From: Massilia norwichensis
GTDB lineage: Bacteria > Pseudomonadota > Gammaproteobacteria > Burkholderiales > Burkholderiaceae_D
Assembly (NCBI RefSeq): GCF_024753245.1
Contig: NZ_JANUGX010000037.1
Location: 1-64,000, forward strand
DNA length: 64,000 bases
Reading direction: 5' to 3'
Shown here piece by piece: positions 18,176 through 26,749 of this stretch (position 1 is the first letter of the stretch; each line of letters opens with the position of its first letter). The position numbers and the translations under genes are program-made. The notes beneath the pieces are model-generated. The model was not told the origin of the DNA. It worked only from the letters and a program-made list of their open reading frames with translations, and did no database searches.

Positions 18176-19345
18176 TTACAAAAGGTGATCGAGCAGCTCC
18201 GGCCCGAACACCTCGCGGTGCAGACGCGCCGGCGGCACACCGGCGTGCAGCAGGGCCAGCCACTGCGCCTGCATGAACTTGTGCGGGCCGCACAGCCACA
18301 CATTCGCTTCCTCGCGCGGCCAGGCCGGCAGCTTGGCCACGTCCATCCGGCCCTCCACATCTTCGTAGAAGGTCACCACCGACAGGTTCGGCATCGTGGC
18401 CTGCAGCGCCTCGACCTCGGCGCGCAGCGCATGGTGGGCAGCGTCGCGGGCCGCATGGGCGAAGATCACGCGGCGCTGCGGATGCACGGCGGCGATGCGT
18501 TTCAGGCTCGATACCATCGGCGTGATGCCGACGCCGGCCGACAGCAGCACGATAGGCTGTTCGTCTTCGGTATCCGGGGTGAACTCGCCGAACGGGTGCG
18601 AGACCTGGAGGATCGAACCGATCTGCACGTTCTGGTGCAGCCAGTGCGAGACCATGCCGGCCGGGGTGCCGGCGCCGTCTTCGCGCTTGACCGAGATGCG
18701 CCAGCTGTCCAGTCCTGGCGTATCCGAGAGGCTGTACTGGCGCAGCTGGTGGCGCCCATCCGGCAGGTCGACCGCGACGCTGACGTACTGGCCGGCCTGG
18801 AAGGCCGGCAGCGGCTTGCCATCGGCCGGCACAAGACGGAACGAGGTCACGTTCTCGCTCTCACGCACAAGGTCCGTCACGCGCATCGGACGGGTCTCGC
18901 CCGGCTCGATGCCGGCGGTGCTGTACATCTCGGCTTCGGCTTCGATCAGCAGCTTGGCCAGCGAACCATAAGCTTCCTTCCACGCGTCCAGCAGCGGCTG
19001 GGTTGCGGCATCGCCCAGCGTCGTGGCGATCGCCCCCAGCAGGTGATGGCCGACGATCGGGTAGTGCTCGGCGCGGATGCCGAGCGAGACGTGCTTGTGG
19101 ACGATGCGCTTGACCACCGGTCCCAGCGCGCCCGGGTTGCCGATGTTGGCGGCATACGCGAACACCGCCGATGCCAGCGACTGCTGCTGCGCCCCGCTCG
19201 CCTGGTTGCCCATATTGAATATGCGGGTCAGCTCAGGGTGCGCCGCCAGCATGTTCTGGTAGAACAGCTTGGTGATGGTCAGGCCGTGCTCGCGCAGGAC
19301 TGGCACGCTGGCATCGATGTAGGGGCGGGAAGCGTCGGAAATCAT
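18176..19345 (-). CDS. hmp: Flavohemoglobin, nitric oxide dioxygenase
   Basis: This 389-residue protein has an N-terminal globin domain (about 1-140), an FAD-binding domain (about 150-255, with QLRQYSLSD) and an NAD-binding domain (about 260-389, ending CGPHKFM). It converts nitric oxide and oxygen to nitrate. The proximal haem histidine is likely in IVGHHLLGAI. The start at 19345 is preceded by AAGGATGAG. Further upstream ATGs would place the NsrR-like palindrome (19362-19378) inside the gene. It is next to nsrR on the same strand, as expected for a nitric oxide stress pair. Confidence 0.95.
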   Translation of the reverse strand: MISDASRPYIDASVPVLREHGLTITKLFYQNMLAAHPELTRIFNMGNQASGAQQQSLASAVFAYAANIGNPGALGPVVKRIVHKHVSLGIRAEHYPIVGHHLLGAIATTLGDAATQPLLDAWKEAYGSLAKLLIEAEAEMYSTAGIEPGETRPMRVTDLVRESENVTSFRLVPADGKPLPAFQAGQYVSVAVDLPDGRHQLRQYSLSDTPGLDSWRISVKREDGAGTPAGMVSHWLHQNVQIGSILQVSHPFGEFTPDTEDEQPIVLLSAGVGITPMVSSLKRIAAVHPQRRVIFAHAARDAAHHALRAEVEALQATMPNLSVVTFYEDVEGRMDVAKLPAWPREEANVWLCGPHKFMQAQWLALLHAGVPPARLHREVFGPELLDHLL

Positions 19346-19361
19346 GATCTCATCCTTATTG

Positions 19362-19378
19362 CTGCATTTCAAATGCAG
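19362..19378. promoter_or_regulatory. NsrR-type operator upstream of hmp
   Basis: This is a perfect 8-1-8 palindrome, CTGCATTT-C-AAATGCAG, just upstream of the hmp start. It matches the known NsrR motif (ATGCATTT-N-AAATGCAT type). Its position, together with an NsrR-like gene next door, supports nitric oxide control of hmp. Confidence 0.75.
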
Positions 19379-19436
19379 ATTTAAATGTCAAAAAAATGCC
19401 CGCGCACGGGCTGCAATCAAAAGCTAGTACTTACTT

Positions 19437-19922
19437 CTATTCAACGCTGGCAGCCGGGCCGCTTGCCGCCGGCGTGCCGCTCCAGAACATCTTGTGCATG
19501 CGGATCACCTGTTCGCCGGTTGCACCTGCGGTGGCCTGCGCCAGCGTGTAGCGGTCCATGGCTTCATAAAAGGCACGCATCCCGGCGCGCAGCATGCCAC
19601 GCAGCTGGCAGTCGAGTTTCAGGGCGCAACTGGTGCCTTCGCAATCGACCAATTCCTCCTCTTCGCCTTCCAGCTTGCGCAGCACCTGGCCGATGGTCAG
19701 CAGGGTGGGGTCGGCCAGCAGGCGCAGGCCGCCATTGCGTCCGCGGGTCGCCTTGATCCAGCCCAGCTTGGCCAGTTGCCCGACCACTTTCACCAGGTGG
19801 TTCAGCGGAATGTCGAACTGGCTGCCGATCTCGGCCACCGTCACCGGGTGCACGCGTTCACCGGCGCGCTCGAGATAAATGAGCACGCGCAAGCCAATAT
19901 CAGAGAAACGGGTGAGGCGCAT
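19437..19922 (-). CDS. nsrR: Nitric oxide-sensing repressor NsrR (Rrf2 family)
   Basis: This 161-residue Rrf2-type regulator has an N-terminal winged helix (about 1-80, with LNHLVKVVGQLAKLGWIKATRGRNGG). It has three cysteines at 94, 99 and 105, the same spacing as the iron-sulfur ligands of E. coli NsrR. Nitric oxide damages the cluster and releases DNA. The gene is transcribed toward hmp, with 91 bases between them, and has its own NsrR-like palindrome upstream, so it is probably autoregulated. Other Rrf2 members such as IscR have different cysteine spacing. Confidence 0.92.
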   Translation of the reverse strand: MRLTRFSDIGLRVLIYLERAGERVHPVTVAEIGSQFDIPLNHLVKVVGQLAKLGWIKATRGRNGGLRLLADPTLLTIGQVLRKLEGEEEELVDCEGTSCALKLDCQLRGMLRAGMRAFYEAMDRYTLAQATAGATGEQVIRMHKMFWSGTPAASGPAASVE

Positions 19923-19955
19923 TGATGGTCCTTGTCGTTACGGGCGTATTCTACT

Positions 19956-19980
19956 AAAGCTGCATCAAAAATGCATCTTT
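19956..19980. promoter_or_regulatory. NsrR-type operator upstream of nsrR
   Basis: On the minus strand this 25-base site contains AAGATGCATTTTTGATGCAG followed by CTT. It is close to the published NsrR consensus (AAGATGCATTT-N-AAATGCATCTT). It lies about 34 bases upstream of the nsrR start and about 125 bases before the divergent permease gene, and could influence both. Confidence 0.75.
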
Positions 19981-20041
19981 AAGGAAAGTATTTTTTCCGA
20001 GCATTGCAAATTGTTATCTATAAGCGGGCTGCAACTGGCCC

Positions 20042-20047
20042 TATAAT
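20042..20047 (+). promoter_or_regulatory. -10 element of the permease promoter
   Basis: A perfect TATAAT lies 34 bases before the GTG start of the amino acid permease. No clear -35 hexamer is present at the usual spacing. The site argues against using start codons further upstream. Confidence 0.5.
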
Positions 20048-20081
20048 CGCAAGCTTTGGAAGTGCGATCAGAGGACACGCC

Positions 20082-21581
20082 GTGAATCAGACATTGGGCC
20101 AGAAGCTGTTTAGAACCAAGACGTCCGAGCGCAAGCTCTCCGAGGCGTCTGCGCATGGTGGCGGCCTCGGCCGTACGCTCGGTCTGTTCCCGCTGACCAT
20201 GATCGGCGTCGGCGCCACCATCGGCACCGGCATCTTCTTCACCATGGTCGAAGCGGTGCCGAAAGCGGGCCCGGCGGTCGTGCTGTCCTTCCTGCTGGCG
20301 GCAATCACCGCTGGCCTGACCGCGCTGTGCTACGCGGAACTGGCGGACCGCGTGCCGGCCTCCGGCTCGTCCTACTCCTTCGCTTATGCCACGGTGGGTG
20401 AGTTCGCCGCCTTCATCGTCGCCGCCTGCCTGCTGCTTGAATATGGCCTGGCCGCCAGCGCCACCGCGATCGGCTGGTCCGATTACCTGAATAACTTCCT
20501 GCAGAACGCGATCGGCTGGCAGATTCCGGACGCGCTGCGTTCACCGATGATCGTCTCGGGCAAGAACGGCATCGAGCTGCACGCCGACCACATCAACCTG
20601 CCGCCCATCCTGCTGGTGGTGTTATGCGGCATCCTGCTCATCCGCGGCACCAAGGAATCCGCGACCACGAATGCCATCATGGTCTGCATCAAGCTGGCGA
20701 TCCTCGTGTTCTTCGCGGCGATCGCCCTGACCGGCTTTGACATCAACAACTTCCACCCCTTCTTCTCGGACGCGAACAGCCATAGCGCGGGCGGCATGGC
20801 CGGCGTCACGGCGGCTGCCGGCACCGTGTTCTTCTCCTTCATCGGCATCGACACCATCGCTACCGCCGGCGAGGAAACCCGCAATCCGACCCGCGACGTG
20901 CCGCTCGGTATTCTGGCGGCCCTGGTCATCGTGACCGTGTTCTACATGCTGGTGGCGATTGCCGCGATGGGCGCGCAGCCGGCTCACATGTTCGAAGGAC
21001 AGGAAGCCGGCCTTGCTGTGATCCTGCAGAACGTGACCGGCCAGGCCTGGCCGGCGCTGGTGCTGTCGGCCGGCGCGGTCATCTCGGTGTTCTCGGTGAC
21101 CCTGGTAACGATCTACGGCCAGACCCGTATCCTGTATGCGATCTCGCGCGACGGCTTGATCCCGAAGGCCTTCCAGAAGGTGAATCCACGCACCCAGTCG
21201 CCGGTGGCGAATACCCTGATCGTCTGCGTCGTCGTGGGCATCGTGGCCGGCCTGGTCGACGCCACCTTCCTGTGGGACATGGTCAGCATGGGCACCCTGG
21301 TGGCCTTCATCGTGGTTTCGATCGCGGTGCCGGTGATTCGCCGCAAGCAAGGCAAGGACAGCAGCAACGGCCGCAAGGGATTCCGCGTGCCCTTCGGTCC
21401 CTACCTGGTGCCTGGCCTGTCGATCCTGGCCTGCCTGTACCTGGTGTTCGGCCTGTCGCACGTCACCTATACCGTGTTCGCAGTATGGATGCTGGTGGCG
21501 ATCCTGACCTACTTTGGTTACGGTTTGCGTAACAGCCGCCTGAACAAGGCGGGCGCGCAGGCGAGCGAGTTGACCCACTAA
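20082..21581 (+). CDS. APC family amino acid permease
   Basis: This 499-residue inner-membrane transporter has about 12-13 hydrophobic segments. The first segment contains the substrate-binding unwound region IGVGATIGTGIFF, and a later one contains FFSFIGIDTIATAGEETRNP, both typical of the cationic amino acid transporter (CAT/YhdG-like) branch. I chose the GTG at 20082, which has GAGGA six bases upstream and lies downstream of a TATAAT box. The substrate cannot be fixed from sequence. With the arginine catabolic operon nearby, a basic amino acid is possible but unproven. Confidence 0.9.
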   Translation: MNQTLGQKLFRTKTSERKLSEASAHGGGLGRTLGLFPLTMIGVGATIGTGIFFTMVEAVPKAGPAVVLSFLLAAITAGLTALCYAELADRVPASGSSYSFAYATVGEFAAFIVAACLLLEYGLAASATAIGWSDYLNNFLQNAIGWQIPDALRSPMIVSGKNGIELHADHINLPPILLVVLCGILLIRGTKESATTNAIMVCIKLAILVFFAAIALTGFDINNFHPFFSDANSHSAGGMAGVTAAAGTVFFSFIGIDTIATAGEETRNPTRDVPLGILAALVIVTVFYMLVAIAAMGAQPAHMFEGQEAGLAVILQNVTGQAWPALVLSAGAVISVFSVTLVTIYGQTRILYAISRDGLIPKAFQKVNPRTQSPVANTLIVCVVVGIVAGLVDATFLWDMVSMGTLVAFIVVSIAVPVIRRKQGKDSSNGRKGFRVPFGPYLVPGLSILACLYLVFGLSHVTYTVFAVWMLVAILTYFGYGLRNSRLNKAGAQASELTH

Positions 21582-21587
21582 CCCGTC

Positions 21588-21846
21588 ATTCCCGCGAACA
21601 CACGTCGTCCCCGCGAACACACGTCGTCCCCGCGAACACACGTCGTTCCCGCGAAGGCGGGAACCCAAGTTGCCTGAACCAAGGCCGCACCAATGAAAAA
21701 GCCGCGTACCTTGATAAGTACGCGGCTTTTTGTTTGCGCGGGATTCTTGCGCTGAACTTGGGTCCCCGCCTGCGCGGGGACGACATGTTTTCCGCGGGGA
21801 CGACGTGTGTTCGCGGGGACGACGTGCGTTCGCGGGGACGACGTGC
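21588..21846. repeat. Two oppositely oriented arrays of a 19-base repeat around a terminator
   Basis: On the left, the 19-base unit acacacgtcgtccccgcga recurs about three times (about 21597-21655), followed by ttcccgcgaaggcgggaacc. On the right, the reverse-complement unit (cgcggggacgacgtgtgtt type) recurs about four times (21773-21846). Together they form a large inverted repeat with a bidirectional terminator at its centre. The unit is the edge of the GTCRTTCCCGCG family seen at 32903, 40416, 52144 and 55227. It fills the 265 bases between two converging genes. Confidence 0.75.
21696..21731. terminator. Bidirectional rho-independent terminator
   Basis: A 14-base stem (aaaaagccgcgtac with gtacgcggcttttt) carries an eight-base loop, with A and T tracts on the two sides. 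It can end transcription of the permease on the plus strand and of the converging old yellow enzyme gene on the minus strand. Confidence 0.9.
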
Positions 21847-22947
21847 TTACTTCTGCATGCGGTAGCGTTCCAGCCAGTGCGCATACGGCGCCGGCAGCAC
21901 CCAGGTCGGGCGCTCGATGCCCAGTTCTTGCGCGGCCTGCAGCGGGTAGTGCGGATTCGCCAGGTGGGCGCGGCCGACCATCACCAGGTCGAGCTGCTCG
22001 TCCGCCACCGCGCGTTCGGCCAGCTGCGGACCGTCAAAGCCCCAGGCCGAGGCCACCGGCAGGCCGGCTTCTTCACGCACGCGCTTGGCGACCGAACCCA
22101 GGAAGGCCGGGCCCCAGGGGATGTTAACCTCGGCGATGGTGAAGCCGACGCTCACGCTCAGCATGTCCAGGCCGCGCGCACGCATCATGCGCACCAGTTC
22201 GATCGACTCGTTCAGGGTCTGTTCGTCCTGGCCGTCGTACTCGATGACGCCGAAGCGCGCCGTCAGCGGCAGGTTCTGCGGCCAGACTTCCCGCACGGCT
22301 TCCAGGGTCTCGAGCAGGAAGCGGCTGCGGCCCGTGAAGTCGCCGCCGTACTGGTCGGTGCGCTGGTTCGAGTGCGCGGAGAAGAAGCTCTGGCCCAGGT
22401 AGCCGTGGGCAAAGTGCAGTTCCAGCCATTCGAAGCCGGCGGCCAGCGCGCGCTTGGCGGCAGCCACGAAATCGGCTTTCACGCGGGCGATGTCGTCGAG
22501 CGTCATCTCCTTCGGCGTTTTCGGCAGGTGGTGGCCGAAGGCGATTGCCGACGGGGCGATGGTGTCCCAGCCGTAGGCGTCGTCGGAAGGGATGTGGTCG
22601 TCGCCTTCCCACGGACGGTTGGCGCTGGCCTTGCGGCCGGCGTGGCCGATCTGGATGCCGGCAACCGCGCCGGCAGCCTTGATGCGGGCGGCGATATGGG
22701 CCATGCCTTCGACCTGGGCGTCATTCCACAGGCCGGCGCAACCCGGGGTGATGCGGCCTTCCGGCGACACCGCGGTCGCTTCGACGATCACCAGGCCGGC
22801 GCCGCCGCGCGCGATGCCGGCGTAGTGGGTCTGGTGCCATTCGTTGACGAAACCGTCGTTCGCGCGGTACTGGCACATCGGCGGCACGGCGATGCGGTTG
22901 CGTAGGGTGAGATCCTTGAGTTTGAAGGGGGAGAATAAGGCTGACAT
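21847..22947 (-). CDS. Old yellow enzyme family oxidoreductase (XenA/YqjM-like)
   Basis: This 366-residue FMN-dependent ene-reductase is the second of the window. Landmarks are RIAVPPMCQYRANDG, the active-site histidines in ELHFAHGYLGQSFFSAHSN and the C-terminal YAHWLERYR, which resembles the loop that reaches the partner active site in XenA/YqjM dimers. I chose the ATG at 22947 because AGGAAA lies just upstream, and a longer start at 22980 lacks one. It is about as long as XenA. The substrate is unknown. It is a clear relative of the protein at 15974-17089, but too different to be a recent duplicate. Confidence 0.92.
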   Translation of the reverse strand: MSALFSPFKLKDLTLRNRIAVPPMCQYRANDGFVNEWHQTHYAGIARGGAGLVIVEATAVSPEGRITPGCAGLWNDAQVEGMAHIAARIKAAGAVAGIQIGHAGRKASANRPWEGDDHIPSDDAYGWDTIAPSAIAFGHHLPKTPKEMTLDDIARVKADFVAAAKRALAAGFEWLELHFAHGYLGQSFFSAHSNQRTDQYGGDFTGRSRFLLETLEAVREVWPQNLPLTARFGVIEYDGQDEQTLNESIELVRMMRARGLDMLSVSVGFTIAEVNIPWGPAFLGSVAKRVREEAGLPVASAWGFDGPQLAERAVADEQLDLVMVGRAHLANPHYPLQAAQELGIERPTWVLPAPYAHWLERYRMQK

Positions 22948-23136
22948 GGTTTCCTGATCGATAATCTGGCCGCGGTCCATGCCGCGGCGGGTCGATCAGT
23001 ATATGCGTTACGCATGAGTCTTGCTGGCGAGCCCCCAAAACGCCGGGATGGCTGCGTGAATAAAAAAGCCACGCGGCTTGCGGCGGCGTGGCTTTGTCGA
23101 CGGGCGCCCGCAGGCGCCCGCAAGGCAGGCAGGCGC

Positions 23137-25296
23137 TTACTTGACGCCCATTTCCTTCAGCAGGTTGTCGGCGTGATCCACCTTCTCCATGTTCCACAGG
23201 ATGTAGCGGATGTCGACCTGGATGTCGCGCGTGGCGGCCTTGTTGAAGTCCCAGTCCGAGATGATCGAGTCCAGGGTGCCGTCGAAGGCCAGGCCGATCA
23301 GCTCGGCCTTCGCGTTCAGCGCAGCCGAACCCGAATTGCCGCCGGTGATGTCCAGCGTTGCCAGGTAGTCGACCGGCACGGTCTTCAGCTTCGGATCGGC
23401 ATACTTGCCGAAATCCTTGGCGCGGATCGCGGCCAGCTGCTTTTCCGGAGCGTTGAATTCGCCTTCGCCGGTGTGCTTGGCAACCACGCCCTTCACGGTG
23501 GTGAAGGCGGTCCAGGAACCGGTGCCGTCGGCGCCGTACTCGCGGCCCTTGACGTTACCGAAGGTCACGCGCAGGGTCGAGTTGGCGTCCGGGTAGACCG
23601 CCTGACCTTTGCTGTTCATGTAGGCGATCTTGGCCTTCATGTAGCTGGCGTAGGCCTTCTGGATGTTACCGCCCAGTTCCTCTTCCTGGGCTTCATCCTT
23701 GCGGTCGGCGTCGTACAGGGCGACGGCGGCCTTGATGAAGGCATCGTTCGAGGCCTGGAACTCGGCCGGCGACTTGTTCAGCCACTGGACGCGGAAGTCC
23801 TTGTTGGCCAGCTGCGAACCGGCGTACAGCTTGTCCAGCGCGGCCTTCAGCTCGGCTTCGTTCATGCCCGGCTTGATGCCGAGGGCGTTGTCGAAGGCGA
23901 CGTTGTGCTCATTGGCCGGCTGCGCGCTGTACTGCTTCAGGAAGTTCAGCACCAGCGCCTTGTCGACCTTCTCGTCGTAGGTGCGGTCCTGGCCGGTGAT
24001 GCTCGAGGTCAGGCGCGGCAGGTCGCGTTCCTGGTAGCCCGACTTGCGATCGGCGTCCGGCTTGGTGCGCTCGTTGGCCAGGCGGTACAGGGCGCGCGCC
24101 GAGTTCAGGAAGCGCGGGGTCGAGTAGGACAGGAAGAACTCGCGCTTGGTATTCGCGTCGCGTTCGGCGATCAGCTTTTCGACGGACTCGATGTCGGCGC
24201 CGAATTCGGCCTTGCGCTGCGGGCTGGCGTTGACCCAGGCCTTCAGGGCATTGTGCTCGGCGGTCTTGCGCGCCAGGATGTCGCTGCCTTCGTAGCTGGC
24301 GATCATGCCCTTGCGGTTCTTGTAGTAGTTGTTGACGCCTGCGACCTGGCCGGCGTATTTCAGCTTGGCGGCCGGATCGTTCTTGGTCTCGCGCTCGATG
24401 ATGGCCAGGGTCTCGCCCGATGCCTTCACGAAGGCCGGGTAGTTCCAGTCGAAGGTAAACGCCACTTCCGACGGCAGGCGGTGGCGGTTGGTACGGCCCG
24501 GGTAGCCCATGGCCATGATGAAGTCGCCTTCCTTGACGCCTTCCTTGGCGATCTTGAGGACGTGCTTCGGCTGGTAGGGCACGTTGTCCTTCGAGAACTC
24601 GGCGGCCTTGCCATCCTTGCTGACGTAGGCGCGGTAGAAGCCGTAGTCGCCGGTGTGGCGCGGCCACATCCAGTTGTCGGTGTCGCCGCCGAATTTACCC
24701 ACGCCCGACGGCGGTGCGTGCACCAGGCGCACGTCGCGGATTTCCAGCTGCTTGATGCGGTAGAACTCGAGGCCGCCGTAGAAGCTCGGCACCGTGCAGC
24801 GGTAGCCTGGATCTTTTTCGCACTCGGCCACCAGCGCCTTCTGGTTCTTTTCCATCGCGTCCACGCGCGCCTTGCCGGTCAGCTTGGCGACTTCCGGAGT
24901 GACGACGCGGTTGCTGACGTTGGTGACTTCCTCGGTCACGAACACGCGGCTGCCCGGCGCGGCCGGCAGTTCCTCGTCCAGGGTCTTGGCCAGGAAGCCG
25001 TTGGCGAGCAGGTCGCGCTGCGGGGTCGAGTTGATCGCCACGCTGTTGTAGACGCAGTGGTGGTTGGTGATGACCAGACCCTGCGGCGAGACGAAGGACG
25101 CCGAGCAGCCACCCAGGCTCACGATGGCGCCGGCCGGGAATTCGGTCAGTTTGGTCAGGGTCGCCGGGTCGAGCTTGAGGCCGGCGGCTTTCAGTTGCTT
25201 GGCTACTTGTGGCAGCTGCTGCGGCATCCACATGCCTTCGTCGGCTTGTGCGGCGAAGCTGGTCAGGATGGCGAGCGATAAGAGGGTTTTTTTCAT
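23137..25296 (-). CDS. S46 family dipeptidyl peptidase (DPP7-like)
   Basis: This 719-residue serine exopeptidase removes dipeptides from oligopeptide N-termini in the periplasm. It has a signal peptide (MKKTLLSLAILTSFAAQA, cut before DEG), a chymotrypsin-like histidine in VITNHHCVYNSV and the catalytic serine in ITGGNSGSAALN. Downstream of the serine the sequence reads IGLAFDG. As I recall the family, a Gly at this point marks DPP7-type (hydrophobic P1) enzymes and an Arg marks DPP11-type (acidic P1), so this one looks DPP7-like. The start at 25296 gives a clean signal peptide, whereas the longer frame does not. Confidence 0.9.
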   Translation of the reverse strand: MKKTLLSLAILTSFAAQADEGMWMPQQLPQVAKQLKAAGLKLDPATLTKLTEFPAGAIVSLGGCSASFVSPQGLVITNHHCVYNSVAINSTPQRDLLANGFLAKTLDEELPAAPGSRVFVTEEVTNVSNRVVTPEVAKLTGKARVDAMEKNQKALVAECEKDPGYRCTVPSFYGGLEFYRIKQLEIRDVRLVHAPPSGVGKFGGDTDNWMWPRHTGDYGFYRAYVSKDGKAAEFSKDNVPYQPKHVLKIAKEGVKEGDFIMAMGYPGRTNRHRLPSEVAFTFDWNYPAFVKASGETLAIIERETKNDPAAKLKYAGQVAGVNNYYKNRKGMIASYEGSDILARKTAEHNALKAWVNASPQRKAEFGADIESVEKLIAERDANTKREFFLSYSTPRFLNSARALYRLANERTKPDADRKSGYQERDLPRLTSSITGQDRTYDEKVDKALVLNFLKQYSAQPANEHNVAFDNALGIKPGMNEAELKAALDKLYAGSQLANKDFRVQWLNKSPAEFQASNDAFIKAAVALYDADRKDEAQEEELGGNIQKAYASYMKAKIAYMNSKGQAVYPDANSTLRVTFGNVKGREYGADGTGSWTAFTTVKGVVAKHTGEGEFNAPEKQLAAIRAKDFGKYADPKLKTVPVDYLATLDITGGNSGSAALNAKAELIGLAFDGTLDSIISDWDFNKAATRDIQVDIRYILWNMEKVDHADNLLKEMGVK

Positions 25297-25399
25297 GCGC
25301 GTCTGTCGTTGGGTAAGTCGGTCTCCACGGGGGCTCCGAAGAGCTCGCGACAGTATGCGTATGTCAAAAAAGACCGTCAACCTCTATTTTCCCGCGTTA

Positions 25400-26677
25400 T
25401 TACAGCTGCGCCCCCACCAGGTCGGCCAGTTTGCCGGCCGCCTTGTCGTGCAGCGGGCGGTTCTGCCACTGCTGCAGCGAGACCGGCTTGGCGCGCAGCC
25501 AGTCCTGTTCGAAGATCGCTTCCTGCTCCTTCGCGAATTTCGGGTCGAGCACGTTCAGGTTGGCTTCGTCGTTCAGGCTGAAGGAGCGGTTGTCGAAGTT
25601 GGTCGAGCCGACCGACACCAGCAGCGAGTCGACCACCAGCGCCTTCACGTGGTACATGGTCGGCTGGTACTCGGCCATCTTGACGCCGGCCCTGAGCAGC
25701 TCGCCCCAGCGCTCGCGCGAGGCGGCGCGCACCACGTCCGAATCGATGATCTTGCCGGGGGTGATGATGCGCACGTCGACCCCGCGCTTGGCTGCCGCGA
25801 CCAGGGCCTTGACCGCCAGCTCGTCCGGTACGAAATAGGAGTTCGACAGGTGGATCGTGCGGCGCGCCGCGGTGATCGCCATCAGGTACATCAGGTGCAT
25901 GCTCTCGCCGCCGCCGGTGATGGAACTCGAGAACATCTGGGCCGGCGAATCGCCTTGCGCGCTCAGGGCTGGGAAATAATCCTCGCCGTCCAGCACCACG
26001 CCGGTGGCCTTGGTCCAGTTATCGTTGAACACGGCCTGCATCTGGCCGACCACCGGACCCTCGACGCGGAAATGGGTGTCGCGCCAGTGATCCTCGTCCT
26101 GGCCGCGGCCACGCCATTTGTCGGCGATGCCGACGCCGCCGGTAAAGCCGATGCGGCCGTCGACGACCAGCAGCTTGCGGTGGGTGCGGTTGTTCAGGCG
26201 CGCCAGCTTCCACCACACCGGCTTGTGGTAGCGGTGCAGCTGCACGCCGGCTTGTTTCAGCTCGTCCATCGAGGCGTTGTCCATTTTCAGGCTGCCGATG
26301 TAGTCGAGCATCAGGTGTACCTTGACGCCGGCGCGCGCGCGTTCGGCCAGCGCATCGGCGAATTCCTTGCCGATCGATTCCGACCAATAGATATAGGTTT
26401 CGAAGGTGATCGTCTTTTTCGCTTCGCGGATCGCCTTCAGCATGGCGGGGAAGATCTGGTCGCCGTTGAGCAGGACCTCGACCTTGTTGCCTTCGACCAG
26501 CGGCGGACCGAGCAGCACGCCAAGGGAGCGGCGGAATTGCGGGTCGTCGGTGTCGTACAGGCGGGTCAGCTGGGTCTCGATTTTTTTCTCCGTCGGCATG
26601 AAATTCAGCGCCAGCAAGCCGGCCACCAGGGTGGCAATGCAGGCGATGAGAGCAACGACAGAACGTTTTGGTCGCAT
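25400..26677 (-). CDS. Phospholipase D-like / cardiolipin synthase family protein
   Basis: This 425-residue protein has an N-terminal membrane anchor (about 5-27) and two phospholipase D catalytic motifs, HRKLLVVDGRIGFTGG in the first half and HVKALVVDSLLVSVGSTNFDNRS in the second. The layout fits bacterial cardiolipin synthases of the ClsB/ClsC type, which make cardiolipin or related lipids at the inner membrane. Neither candidate start (26677 or 26698) has a good ribosome site. It lies just downstream of the terminator of a glsB-type gene on the same strand. Other phosphatidyl transfer or hydrolysis activities are possible. Confidence 0.87.
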   Translation of the reverse strand: MRPKRSVVALIACIATLVAGLLALNFMPTEKKIETQLTRLYDTDDPQFRRSLGVLLGPPLVEGNKVEVLLNGDQIFPAMLKAIREAKKTITFETYIYWSESIGKEFADALAERARAGVKVHLMLDYIGSLKMDNASMDELKQAGVQLHRYHKPVWWKLARLNNRTHRKLLVVDGRIGFTGGVGIADKWRGRGQDEDHWRDTHFRVEGPVVGQMQAVFNDNWTKATGVVLDGEDYFPALSAQGDSPAQMFSSSITGGGESMHLMYLMAITAARRTIHLSNSYFVPDELAVKALVAAAKRGVDVRIITPGKIIDSDVVRAASRERWGELLRAGVKMAEYQPTMYHVKALVVDSLLVSVGSTNFDNRSFSLNDEANLNVLDPKFAKEQEAIFEQDWLRAKPVSLQQWQNRPLHDKAAGKLADLVGAQL

Positions 26678-26701
26678 GGGCAGGCAAATAAAAGGCAAAA
26701 A

Positions 26702-26730
26702 AAAACCAACGCTGTACGAGCGTTGGTTTT
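26702..26730 (-). terminator. Rho-independent terminator of the glsB-like gene
   Basis: A 12-base stem (aaaaccaacgct with agcgttggtttt) has a five-base loop and is followed on the minus strand by a run of nine T. It ends the glsB-like transcript only 25 bases before the start codon of the phospholipase D gene. Confidence 0.85.
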
Positions 26731-26749
26731 AACAAGCGTACTTCACTTC

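Noticed and set aside
21597..21655. Short CRISPR-like array
   Set aside because: The units are directly adjacent without spacers, and the repeat is an extension of a common intergenic element. No cas genes are nearby.
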